A DNA stretch of 7,889 bases from positions 1-7,889 of the forward strand of contig JAJQDF010000224.1 of NCBI GenBank assembly GCA_021202325.1, written 5' to 3'. This document shows, in pieces, positions 1 to 7,013 of this stretch. This stretch comes from Clostridiales bacterium (GTDB lineage: Bacteria > Bacillota > Clostridia > Lachnospirales > Anaerotignaceae). Numbering within the stretch: the stretch's first letter is position 1; each line of letters opens with the position of its first letter. The translations under genes and the position numbers were made by a program. The notes beneath the pieces are model-generated. The model saw nothing but the letters and a program-made list of their open reading frames with translations, made no database searches and was not told the origin of the DNA.

Positions 1-34
1 ATGTTATTTAAATGTACACACTAGCTTATATTTT

Positions 35-42
35 AAAGGAGG
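35..42 (+). promoter_or_regulatory. Ribosome binding site of the nucleotidase gene
   Basis: AAAGGAGG sits 7 nt before the ATG at 50, a near-perfect Shine-Dalgarno sequence. The promoter itself cannot be assigned because only 49 bases upstream are in the window. Confidence 0.85.
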
Positions 43-49
43 TTTATAC

Positions 50-1951
50 ATGAAAAGGAAAATTATTTCTCTTCTCACGGCGGCCATAATGGTTCTCGGT
101 ATTGCTGTTCCCGCAATGGCTGAGGATGCGTCGTCGATGGAAGGCAAACTCGTAGTTATCCATACAAACGATATGCATGGATACTATGACACAACAGAAA
201 CAGCTATTGGTATTGCCGGAGTTAAGGGACTCAAGGATTATTATGAGGCTCAGGGCGCTGATGTACTTCTTCTCGATGCAGGAGACTTCTCACAGGGCAC
301 AACTCTTGTAGGCTACTACAACGGAAAAAATACTGCTGAGTACATCGCTGCAGCAGGCTATGACGCTGTTTCAATGGGAAACCATGAATTTGACTATTCA
401 TTCGAAGTTCTTCTTGAAAACATGCAGGTTCTTGAAGATGCCGGCGTTAAGGTTCTTGATGCCAACGTAGTTTACAAAGAAGATGGTTCAACCGTAGTTG
501 GCGACAATGCTATTTTCGAATTTGACGGAATCAAAGTCGGAGTATTCGGACTTGACACAGCTGAGACACTTACAAAGGCCAGCCCCAGCAATGTTAAGCT
601 TGTAAACTTCATCGACAAAGAAGAAATGTTTGAGCTTGCTCAGGCACAGGTTGACGAGCTTACAGAGGCAGGATGCGACTACATAATCGCTCTTACACAT
701 CTTGGCGTTGACGAAGAAAGCACAGGCAGACGTTCAACAGAATTGGCAGCAGCCGTTACAGGCATTGACCTTATCATCGACGGCCACAGCCACACTGTTA
801 TGGACGGCGGCGAGGCAGTAGGCGATACACTTATTGTCAGCACAGGTTCATACCTTGCAAATGTTGGTACTGTTGTTATTGACGAAGCTGACCTTACAGA
901 AGAGGCTGCTCTTATCTCAGCTGAAGACTATGCAGCTGGAATCGCTCAGTATGACGAAGCTTTAACAGCATTGGTAGCTGAAGACAAAGCTGAAGTAGAA
1001 GAAGCTTATTCAGCAGTATTCGCTACAACAGAGGTTTATCTTGAAGGTACAAAAGAAATCGTTCGTTCCGAAGAAACAAACCTTGGTGACTTCACAGCAG
1101 ACGCTTACCTTTACACAGGTCAGAAATATGCTGAAGAGCAGGAACTTGGCATAACTGTTGACTGCGCTATTTCAAACGGCGGCGGCATCAGAACATCTGT
1201 TGAGCCCGGCGAAATTTCTATGGACACTCTTGTAACAATATTCCCTTACGGAAATGATGTTTGCTTAGTATCTATTACAGGCGAACAGCTTCTTGAAGTT
1301 CTTGAAGCTTCAACATTCTGCACACCCGAAACTATCGGAGGATTCCCTCAGGTTGCAGGTATTGAATTCACACTTGATATCAGCGTACCTTACGAGAGCG
1401 GCGATCTGTATCCCGATTCAACATACTATGCTCCCGCTAACCCCGGCAGCAGAGTAACAATCAAGACTGTTGGCGGAGAAGCTTTCGATCCCGAAGCTAC
1501 TTACACTGTAGCTGTTAACTCCTTCCAGGCTGAAGGCGGAGATACATACTATGCATTAACACAGTGCTCATTCTACTGCGATACACTCGTTCTTGACTGC
1601 GATTCACTCATCGAGTATGTAAACTCACTTGACGGAGTTATCGGTGAAGAATATGCTGAGCCTCAGGGACGTATCGAAATCGTTGGAGAAGCAGCTGCTG
1701 AAGAGCCCGAAGAGGAAGAGCCCGTTGCAGAAGAGCCTGCAGTAGAAGAGGTTCCCACAGTTGAGCCCGTTCCCGAAGAGCTTCCTTCATCAGACGTTTA
1801 TACAGTTGTTGACGGCGACAACCTTTGGAAGATCGCTAAATCACAGCTTGGCGACGGTTCTCTTTGGACAGGAATCTATGAGGACAACAAAGACACAATC
1901 GCTGATCCTAACCTTATCTACATCGGACAGGAAATAGTAGTAAATAAGTAA
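50..1951 (+). CDS. Secreted 5'-nucleotidase/UshA-family metallophosphoesterase with C-terminal LysM domain
   Basis: The 633-residue protein has a signal peptide (Lys/Arg start, hydrophobic core 5-20, AMA cleavage motif ending at residue 24). A calcineurin-like phosphoesterase domain follows (about 33-280) with the metal-binding set D41 and H43 (HTNDMHG), D79 (GDFSQG), N111-H112 (GNHE), H217, and H246/H248 (GHSH). The 5'-nucleotidase C-terminal substrate domain spans about 340-525, with NGGGIR at 376-381, FPYGND from 398, and the base-stacking-type motif NSFQAEGGD at 490-499. A Glu/Pro/Val-rich linker (about 546-583) leads to one LysM domain (584-633). From the family, it should hydrolyse extracellular nucleotides or UDP-sugars for nucleoside and phosphate salvage, held to peptidoglycan by LysM; the exact substrate is not readable. 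There is no sortase signal. The ATG is set by AAAGGAGG 7 nt upstream. It is monocistronic, since a terminator follows at once. Codon choice is strongly biased (ACA, CTT, GCT, GAA), suggesting high expression. Confidence 0.93.
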   Translation: MKRKIISLLTAAIMVLGIAVPAMAEDASSMEGKLVVIHTNDMHGYYDTTETAIGIAGVKGLKDYYEAQGADVLLLDAGDFSQGTTLVGYYNGKNTAEYIAAAGYDAVSMGNHEFDYSFEVLLENMQVLEDAGVKVLDANVVYKEDGSTVVGDNAIFEFDGIKVGVFGLDTAETLTKASPSNVKLVNFIDKEEMFELAQAQVDELTEAGCDYIIALTHLGVDEESTGRRSTELAAAVTGIDLIIDGHSHTVMDGGEAVGDTLIVSTGSYLANVGTVVIDEADLTEEAALISAEDYAAGIAQYDEALTALVAEDKAEVEEAYSAVFATTEVYLEGTKEIVRSEETNLGDFTADAYLYTGQKYAEEQELGITVDCAISNGGGIRTSVEPGEISMDTLVTIFPYGNDVCLVSITGEQLLEVLEASTFCTPETIGGFPQVAGIEFTLDISVPYESGDLYPDSTYYAPANPGSRVTIKTVGGEAFDPEATYTVAVNSFQAEGGDTYYALTQCSFYCDTLVLDCDSLIEYVNSLDGVIGEEYAEPQGRIEIVGEAAAEEPEEEEPVAEEPAVEEVPTVEPVPEELPSSDVYTVVDGDNLWKIAKSQLGDGSLWTGIYEDNKDTIADPNLIYIGQEIVVNK

Positions 1952-1989
1952 TATACAATCCAGTCTTTAAACTGTATAAAGATATTTAT

Positions 1990-2025
1990 AGCGGAAAGCT
2001 CGAAATTTGGGCTTTCCGCTTTTCT
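1990..2025 (+). terminator. Rho-independent terminator after the nucleotidase gene
   Basis: The arms GCGGAAAGC (1991-1999) and GCTTTCCGC (2011-2019) pair perfectly over 9 bp, with A1990-T2020 and some G-T/C-G pairs in the loop able to extend the stem. The run TTTTCTTATAT follows directly. It lies about 40 nt after the TAA stop, so the upstream gene should be transcribed alone. Confidence 0.9.
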
Positions 2026-2040
2026 TATATATGCTTTCGG

Positions 2041-2069
2041 TTGACTCTTCGGCTTATATAATATACAAT
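2041..2069 (+). promoter_or_regulatory. Sigma-A-type promoter for the cyclase-family gene
   Basis: The -35 box TTGACT (2041-2046) and -10 box TACAAT (2064-2069) are separated by exactly 17 nt, close to the housekeeping consensus. The expected start of transcription is near 2076, giving a leader of about 43 nt before the ATG at 2119. A TATAAT also occurs at 2057-2062 but lacks a well-spaced -35 box. The position just after a strong terminator fits a new transcription unit. Confidence 0.7.
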
Positions 2070-2075
2070 TCGGCT
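2048..2075 (+). repeat. Phased TTCGGCT direct repeat around the promoter core
   Basis: TTCGGCT occurs at 2048-2054 and again at 2069-2075, a 21-bp period or about two helical turns. One copy lies in the spacer between -35 and -10 and the other overlaps the end of the -10 box and the expected start site. A shorter TTCGG is at 2036-2040. The arrangement could be an operator for the downstream gene, but no regulator is visible nearby and a short repeat like this can arise by chance. Confidence 0.3.
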
Positions 2076-2118
2076 ATACAAAAAATGCTTAAACATCTAT
2101 CAGTTTGGAGGCAGAAAA

Positions 2119-2682
2119 ATGCTTGTTGATATAACTTTGAAGATTACGTCCAATATGGTTTCCAATGCGCAGAACAACGAGAAAAAGGCCCTTGTAGGTC
2201 ATTTGGGAACCCATTTTGATGTCATGAATAAGGAATTTCCCTTGGAATATACCGAGAGGAAGGGCATCGTTTTTGATGTAAGCGGAGTTAACGGAAGGGA
2301 TATAGAGATAAGCGACATAGATATGGATAAGGTCAAAAAGGATATGTTTATCACCTTTTACACCGGCTTTATCGAAAAGGAAGGCTATGGCGGAAGGGCT
2401 TATTTCACAGAGCATCCCCAGCTTTCAAAGGCACTAATAGAAGCCCTTGTGGATAAGGGAGTATCGATAATAGGCATTGATTTTGCCGGAGTCCGCCGAG
2501 GACTGGAGCATACTCCCACCGACCAATACTGTGCCGACAGGGGAATATTCATTGTTGAGAACCTTTGCAATCTGTCCACCGTTGTACAAAAGGGCGGCAG
2601 CTTTACGGCCTGTACATATCCAATGAACTATGCTAATATGACCGGCCCGCCCTGCAGAGTCATAGCGAAGGTTGAGGAATAA
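2119..2682 (+). CDS. Cyclase-family (kynurenine formamidase-like) metal-dependent hydrolase, divergent
   Basis: This 187-residue protein resembles the PF04199 cyclase family, which includes KynB-type arylformamidases that hydrolyse N-formylkynurenine. Supporting motifs are HLGTHFD (H28, H32, D34; the family HxGTHxD metal site), the TFYTG strand near 79-83 (equivalent to LLRTG), HPQLS at 99-103, IIGID near 117-121, and VENL with E147 (the family Glu near the C-terminus). The protein is shorter than typical KynB (about 205-215 residues). The usual PxHF after the first motif is replaced by VMNKEF, and by my alignment the His 12 residues before the Glu is D135, so metal binding may be altered. 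No tryptophan-degradation genes are adjacent, so a kynurenine role is not supported; the substrate is unknown. The start is set by GGAGG at 2107-2111, 7 nt before the ATG. It is monocistronic between its own promoter and the hairpin at 2698. Confidence 0.8.
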   Translation: MLVDITLKITSNMVSNAQNNEKKALVGHLGTHFDVMNKEFPLEYTERKGIVFDVSGVNGRDIEISDIDMDKVKKDMFITFYTGFIEKEGYGGRAYFTEHPQLSKALIEALVDKGVSIIGIDFAGVRRGLEHTPTDQYCADRGIFIVENLCNLSTVVQKGGSFTACTYPMNYANMTGPPCRVIAKVEE

Positions 2683-2697
2683 ACATTGCAAATATTT

Positions 2698-2730
2698 AAG
2701 GGGAAGCCTCTTTGTCAGACTTCCCCTTTT
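2698..2730. terminator. Shared bidirectional terminator between convergent genes
   Basis: AAGGGGAAG (2698-2706) and CTTCCCCTT (2720-2728) form a perfect 9-bp stem with a 13-nt loop. On the + strand the stem runs into TTTTCT. On the - strand it is followed by TTAAATATTT, a weaker U-rich tail. It starts 15 nt after the cyclase-family stop codon and ends 14-16 nt after the aldo/keto reductase stop, so it can end both transcripts. Confidence 0.85.
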
Positions 2731-2744
2731 CTATTAAATATCTC

Positions 2745-3773
2745 TTATTTTACAAATACCTTTCCTGCAAGTATCTGCTTGTAGTCCTCATAGTTTTTCT
2801 CCAAAAGCGCCGGCGTATCAAGGCCGTACGGACACTTAGAAGCACACTGTCCGCAGTGGAGACAGGTTTCTATTTTCTTCATTTTGGCCTGCATTTCCGG
2901 TGTAAGCTGTGCATCGGAAGGCGCTCTCCTTATCATAAGGGACATCCTGGCGCAGTTGTTTATTTCAATATCCATAGGACAAGGCATACAATATCCGCAT
3001 CCGCGGCAGAACTCTCCGCAGAGCTCCTCCCTGTCATGGTTAATAACAGCCCGAAGCTCGTCGGTCATAGCAGGCGGATTATCTATGTAGGATATGAACT
3101 CGTCTAGCTCGTTTTCTCTCTGCACTCCCCAAATTGGCAGTATATTTTCGTACTGCGCAAGATATGCATATGCTGCCGCTGAATTTGTAATAAGTCCGCC
3201 GGCAAGAGCCTTCATACATATAAAGACCATGTTTGCTTCCTTACACTTCTCCACAAGGGCAATTTCCTTTTCGCTGGCCAAATAAGAGAACGGGAACTGA
3301 AGTGTTTCATAAAGGCCGGATTCTACTGCTTCCTCAGCTACTGCAAGTCTATGGTTTGTAATTCCGATATGTCTTATTTTTCCCTGGGCTTTTGCCTCAA
3401 GAGCGGCCTCATAGAGTCCTGTTCCGTCGCCCGGCTTTGGACAGAATGAAGGGTTGTGGAACTGATAAATGTCAACATAATCGGTTCTCAGGCTTTTAAG
3501 GGTTTTATCTAAGTCCTTCCAAAAGTCTTCGGCATTCTGTGCAGGCGTCTTTGTGGCAATAAACACATTTTCTCTTATGCCGTCAAAGGCTTCTCCCAGC
3601 TTTACTTCGCTGTCCGTATAGGAAATGGCTGTGTCAAAATAAGTAAATCCGGCATCATATGCCTTTCTTAATAGATATACGGCATCCTTCTGAGATATTC
3701 TCTGAATTGGAAGCGCTCCAAATCCGTTTTTATCCGTTACTATTCCGGTTTTTCCAAGTGTTACCTTCGGCAT
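2745..3773 (-). CDS. Aldo/keto reductase with C-terminal ferredoxin-like 4Fe-4S region
   Basis: The 342-residue protein starts with an aldo/keto reductase TIM barrel (about 1-245) that keeps the catalytic tetrad: D47 and Y52 (FDTAISY), K75 (ATKT) and H106 (QFHN). The tail carries two Cys clusters: C256-x2-C259-x2-C262-x2-C265-Pro, plus C252 and C274 close by, and a classic C304-x2-C307-x2-C310-x3-C314-Pro. This is the COG1453-type architecture of anaerobes, thought to couple NAD(P)H-dependent carbonyl chemistry to ferredoxin-like electron transfer; the substrate is unknown. It is cytosolic, with no signal peptide. Its ATG overlaps the stop of nth by one base (TAATG), and AAAGGAG lies 7 nt before the ATG (3781-3787), so it is translated efficiently as the last gene of the operon. 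There is no functional link to nth beyond co-transcription. Confidence 0.92.
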   Translation of the reverse strand: MPKVTLGKTGIVTDKNGFGALPIQRISQKDAVYLLRKAYDAGFTYFDTAISYTDSEVKLGEAFDGIRENVFIATKTPAQNAEDFWKDLDKTLKSLRTDYVDIYQFHNPSFCPKPGDGTGLYEAALEAKAQGKIRHIGITNHRLAVAEEAVESGLYETLQFPFSYLASEKEIALVEKCKEANMVFICMKALAGGLITNSAAAYAYLAQYENILPIWGVQRENELDEFISYIDNPPAMTDELRAVINHDREELCGEFCRGCGYCMPCPMDIEINNCARMSLMIRRAPSDAQLTPEMQAKMKKIETCLHCGQCASKCPYGLDTPALLEKNYEDYKQILAGKVFVK

Positions 3774-4416
3774 TATTGTTCTCCTTTCTCCCTGTTGTTA
3801 TGGTCGCATAAATCGGCAAGAAAACAGCTTGTACACTGTGGTCTTCTCGCTATGCATACCTTTCTTCCGTGGGCGATAATCTGTGTATTATAAGCTATCC
3901 AGTTTTTCTCCGGCAAAAGCTCCATAAGCTCAAATTCGATTTTCACCGGATCCTGGCTGTTTGTAAATCCAAGCATATTCGAAACCCGTTTTACGTGGGT
4001 ATCCACAACTACGCTCGGTATGCCGTAAATGTTGCCTCTTACCACATTGGCGGTCTTTCTGCCGACACCGGGAAGCTTTGTCAGTTGTCAATGTCGTCGG
4101 GAACCTCTCCGCCGTATTCGCTCAAAAGCATTTGACAGCAGCTTATTATGTTCTTTGCCTTATTATGATAAAAGCCCGTTGAGCGTACATCCTGCTCCAG
4201 TTCTGACAAATCAGCCTCGGCAAAGGCCTTTATATCTGGATATTTCTCAAACAGCTTAGGCGTAACCATGTTTACCCTGTCATCGGTGCATTGGGCACTC
4301 AAAATTGTGGCTATAAGAAGCTGCCATGCATTTTCGTGGCTTAAATAGCATTTTGTAGGGCCGTAGTGTTCCTCCAGCCTGTCCAAGACCTCGATAACTC
4401 TTTCTTTCAGCTCCAT
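3773..4416 (-). pseudogene. nth: Endonuclease III, split by a one-base frameshift
   Basis: Endonuclease III is a DNA glycosylase/AP lyase that removes oxidised pyrimidines in base excision repair. The first frame runs from ATG 4416 through residue 111 and stops at TGA 4083-4081. Reading resumes in the -1 frame with [15 protein letters not shown] and continues to TAA at 3775-3773. Inserting one base next to 4083/4084 restores a 214-residue protein, close to the usual 211. Both halves look intact: the helix-hairpin-helix with catalytic K121, catalytic D139 ([10 protein letters not shown]), and the 4Fe-4S ligands C-x6-C-x2-C-x5-C at the C-terminus. The chosen start has GGGAG/GGAGGG upstream; an in-frame ATG further upstream lies inside the preceding gene and is unlikely. 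The start is 4 nt after the radical SAM stop. No slippery heptamer is seen at the break. It could be a sequencing error in an otherwise functional gene. Confidence 0.9.
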
Positions 4417-4420
4417 ACTA

Positions 4421-6151
4421 TCACTCCCTCCATACAGTGACTGCATCGGCTTTATTAAGTATAACATCTCTGCCGTAATAATTAAACAGCACTGCGGTTT
4501 TTTTCTCTTCCTTTGTAAAGGGATCTATATCAAAAAATTCAATCCTGCACATCCTAAGCAGCTGCTTCGGACTATAGTCCATAAGCTTCGGCAAATATTT
4601 TTCGACATTTTCAGAAACATTATAAAAATCTCTCTCGAAGGCCTTTTCCGACTCATCATCGGCTCTTTTTAGGCTCTCGGGAATGGTTTTCATATTGTCT
4701 CCAAGATATATATCAAATCTCAGCAGCTCCTTTATTTTAGGAACTATATCGTTTAAAGGCTCATATTGTTTATAAAACTCAAATAATCTGCCGTAAAGCT
4801 CCATTTTGCTGTGGGAAATTTCGTCATATCCGTTTTCTCCCCACCATATGGACAAATCCTCAAAAAATTTGAATGGGTTTCCCATATGCTCTATTCCGTA
4901 CTTCACCACCGTAAACGCCTTTCCGGAATTATAGAAGGTTTCAACCATTTCCTCAACGGCTTTGAGCTTAAGCATATCGCCGTAGCTCATTTCCTTTGTA
5001 TAAAGCACCTCATATGGTGCTTCATCCGCATACACTATGCCGTATTTTTCAGCATCCCGTCTGAGACCTGAGCCCTTAAGAAGTTTTAAAAATCCAAGTT
5101 GAAGCTGCTCCGGTGCCAAATTGTATACGTCATTGAAAGAGCGGCCGAAGGACTCATAATCCTCATAGGGCAGTCCGGCAATAAGGTCAAGATGCTGATG
5201 TATGTTTTCACCCTCGTCTATCTTTTTGACGACATCGGTTATTCCGCCGAATGTGGCATTTCTCTTAATTGCCTCTATTGTCATTTCATTGGTGGACTGT
5301 ACGCCTATTTCAAACTGGAAAAGGCCTTTTCTGGCAGTTTTGAGCATATCCATGGCTTCGTCACGCATTATGTCGGCGGTAATCTCCATATGGAAATTTG
5401 TCACTCCGTTATCGTGCTCCATTAAGTATTTCCATATCATCATGGCATGCTCGTGGCTGCAGTTAAAAGTCCTGTCTACAAACTTTACCTGTTTTACTTT
5501 GTTATCCAAAAAGAACTGCAAATCCCGCTTTACCCTGTCTGCCGACAGAAATCTGACTCCCTTTTCAACCGAGGACAGACAGTACTGGCAATTGTAGGGA
5601 CAGCCCCTTTGGGTTTCATAATATATTATTTTATTTTTAAGTTCATCAACATTGTCATAAACAAAGGGAATATCGTCAAGGCACATGGGTTCGGCATTGG
5701 GATTTTCAAACACCCTACCGTCCTTTTTATACACAATGCCTCTGACATCGGAAAAATCCTTGCCTGCCGTCCATAAGTCCAATAACCTTTTATATGTACC
5801 CTCGCCCTCGCCCTTTATCACAAGCTCGGCAAAGGCGTTTGCCTCAAGGAATTCCCTGCCGTCATAGCTTACCTCAGGCCCTCCGAAAAATATAAATATT
5901 CCAGGAAGTACTTTTTTCAGCCTGCGGGCGATTATTTTTATCATTTCAATATTCCATATATAGCATGAAAACCCGATGTAATCGGGCTTTTCCTTATAGA
6001 TATCGCTAACAATAAATTCAACTCGGTTATTTATGGTATATTCCTTTACTACAGTATATTTCCCCTCAGGATCGGCATATGCCTTAAGGCTTCTAAGCGC
6101 CAGCGAGGAATGTATATACTTGGCGTTAAGGGCAGCAAGCAGAACTTTCAT
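4421..6151 (-). CDS. B12-binding-domain radical SAM protein with DUF4080 C-terminal region
   Basis: The 576-residue protein has an N-terminal cobalamin-binding-like Rossmann domain (about 1-140: MKVLLAALNAKYIHSS start, FFGGPEVSYD near 88-97). A radical SAM barrel follows, with the cluster motif C184-x3-C188-x2-C191 inside ETQRGCPYNCQYC. The C-terminal region (about 370-550) matches what I recall of DUF4080, usually found with this architecture. I do not see the DxHxxG cobalamin His ligand, so cobalamin, if bound, would be held differently. Family members are predicted methyltransferases or rearrangement enzymes; no substrate can be inferred. The ATG is preceded by AAAGGA at about 8 nt. It starts 24 nt after thyA stops and ends 4 nt before nth starts, so it belongs to the same transcript. 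No peptide precursor or known natural-product gene is next to it. Confidence 0.88.
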   Translation of the reverse strand: MKVLLAALNAKYIHSSLALRSLKAYADPEGKYTVVKEYTINNRVEFIVSDIYKEKPDYIGFSCYIWNIEMIKIIARRLKKVLPGIFIFFGGPEVSYDGREFLEANAFAELVIKGEGEGTYKRLLDLWTAGKDFSDVRGIVYKKDGRVFENPNAEPMCLDDIPFVYDNVDELKNKIIYYETQRGCPYNCQYCLSSVEKGVRFLSADRVKRDLQFFLDNKVKQVKFVDRTFNCSHEHAMMIWKYLMEHDNGVTNFHMEITADIMRDEAMDMLKTARKGLFQFEIGVQSTNEMTIEAIKRNATFGGITDVVKKIDEGENIHQHLDLIAGLPYEDYESFGRSFNDVYNLAPEQLQLGFLKLLKGSGLRRDAEKYGIVYADEAPYEVLYTKEMSYGDMLKLKAVEEMVETFYNSGKAFTVVKYGIEHMGNPFKFFEDLSIWWGENGYDEISHSKMELYGRLFEFYKQYEPLNDIVPKIKELLRFDIYLGDNMKTIPESLKRADDESEKAFERDFYNVSENVEKYLPKLMDYSPKQLLRMCRIEFFDIDPFTKEEKKTAVLFNYYGRDVILNKADAVTVWRE

Positions 6152-6175
6152 ATACGTTATCCTTTCAAGCGAGCA

Positions 6176-7006
6176 TTAAACAGCAACCGGAATCTTTCCG
6201 ACACTCTCTCCATGCTCGTATCCGATTATATTAAAATCATCTACGGTAAAATCGTAGAAATCCTTTATATCTCTATTTATCTCAAATTTCGGAGCCGAAA
6301 GGGGCTCTCTTTCTATAAGCTTTTCCACAATCGGTATATGCCTGTCATAAATATGCATATCCGATATTACATGCACAAGCTCTCCAACCTCAAGGCCGCT
6401 CACCTGGGCAAACATATGGACAAGAACTGCGTACTGTACAACATTCCAGTTGTTGGCCGTCAGCGTGTCCTGGGAGCGCTGATTCAATATGGCATTGAGC
6501 TTTCCGTCCACAACATTAAAGGTCATGCTGTATGCACAGGGATAAAGGTTCATTTCATGCAAATCCTGAAAATTATAAATATTAGTCATTATCCTTCTGC
6601 TGTAAGGATTATTTTTAAGGTCGTAAAGAACCCTATCCACCTGGTCAAACATTCCCTCTTTATACTGATGCTTAACCCCAAGCTGATAGCCGTATGCCTT
6701 ACCTATTGTTCCGTTTTCGTCGCCCCATGAATCCCATATATGGGAATTGAGGTCGGCCAGCTTATTGGATTTTTTCTGCCATATCCAAAGAAGCTCATCT
6801 ATGGCCGCCTTCCAGTTGGTATATCTGAGCGTAAGAATAGGGAACTCCTTAGAAAGGTCATAGCGGTTCACAATACCGAATTTTTTGATAGTGTAGGCAT
6901 ATGAGCCGTCCACCCATTTTGGACGCACCTTTTCGTTTTCGGTAGAAAAGCCGTTTTCCAGTATATCTCTGCAGTTATTTATAAAAACTTCATCAGCGTA
7001 ACTCAA
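6176..7006 (-). CDS. thyA: Thymidylate synthase (folate-dependent, divergent clade), TTG start
   Basis: Thymidylate synthase makes dTMP from dUMP with methylenetetrahydrofolate as methyl donor and reductant. In the 276 residues I see R137-R138 (SRRIM, phosphate binding from the partner subunit), IWDSW at 90-94, nucleophile C157 (YPCAYS), QRSQD with R177, S178 and D180, N188 (uracil recognition), H218 and Y220 (DMHIYDRH), and the C-terminal PVAV closing the active site. N188 argues for dUMP rather than dCMP as substrate. The usual His after the catalytic Cys is A158, and the N-terminal loop is unlike the E. coli RTGTGT motif, marking a divergent clade. The start codon is TTG, fixed by AGGAGG 7 nt upstream. 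It lies 17 nt after recR and 24 nt before the radical SAM gene. The usual partner dihydrofolate reductase gene is not in the window. Confidence 0.95.
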   Translation of the reverse strand: MSYADEVFINNCRDILENGFSTENEKVRPKWVDGSYAYTIKKFGIVNRYDLSKEFPILTLRYTNWKAAIDELLWIWQKKSNKLADLNSHIWDSWGDENGTIGKAYGYQLGVKHQYKEGMFDQVDRVLYDLKNNPYSRRIMTNIYNFQDLHEMNLYPCAYSMTFNVVDGKLNAILNQRSQDTLTANNWNVVQYAVLVHMFAQVSGLEVGELVHVISDMHIYDRHIPIVEKLIEREPLSAPKFEINRDIKDFYDFTVDDFNIIGYEHGESVGKIPVAV

Positions 7007-7013
7007 TATTTTT

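Noticed and set aside
27..32. TATATT as a possible -10 box for the nucleotidase gene
   Set aside because: It would put the transcription start inside the ribosome binding site and has no credible -35 box; the true promoter is probably left of the window.
1952..1978. Loose inverted repeat (TATAC...GTATA with CAGT...ACTG inside) after the nucleotidase stop
   Set aside because: The arms are short and interrupted; the GC-rich hairpin at 1991-2019 explains termination on its own.
2057..2062. Perfect TATAAT as the -10 box of the cyclase-family gene
   Set aside because: TTGACT is only 10 nt upstream and the 17-nt position holds no -35 match; TACAAT at 2064 has exact 17-nt spacing, so it is preferred.
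2712..3107. 131-codon + strand open frame downstream of the hairpin
   Set aside because: It starts inside the terminator and lies antisense to the Cys-rich tail of the aldo/keto reductase; no supporting start signal.
4078..4090. Programmed ribosomal frameshift in nth (prfB-like TGA-C context)
   Set aside because: prfB-type recoding is +1 while this break needs -1, and there is no slippery heptamer or clear stimulatory structure; endonuclease III is not known to use recoding.
3869..4259. Open frames on the + strand opposite nth
   Set aside because: No domain-like composition or ribosome binding site; they are shadows of the minus-strand gene.
6110..6730. 206-codon + strand open frame opposite thyA
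   Set aside because: It is antisense to a well-supported thymidylate synthase, lacks a ribosome binding site and recognisable motifs, and crosses the thyA-radical SAM junction.
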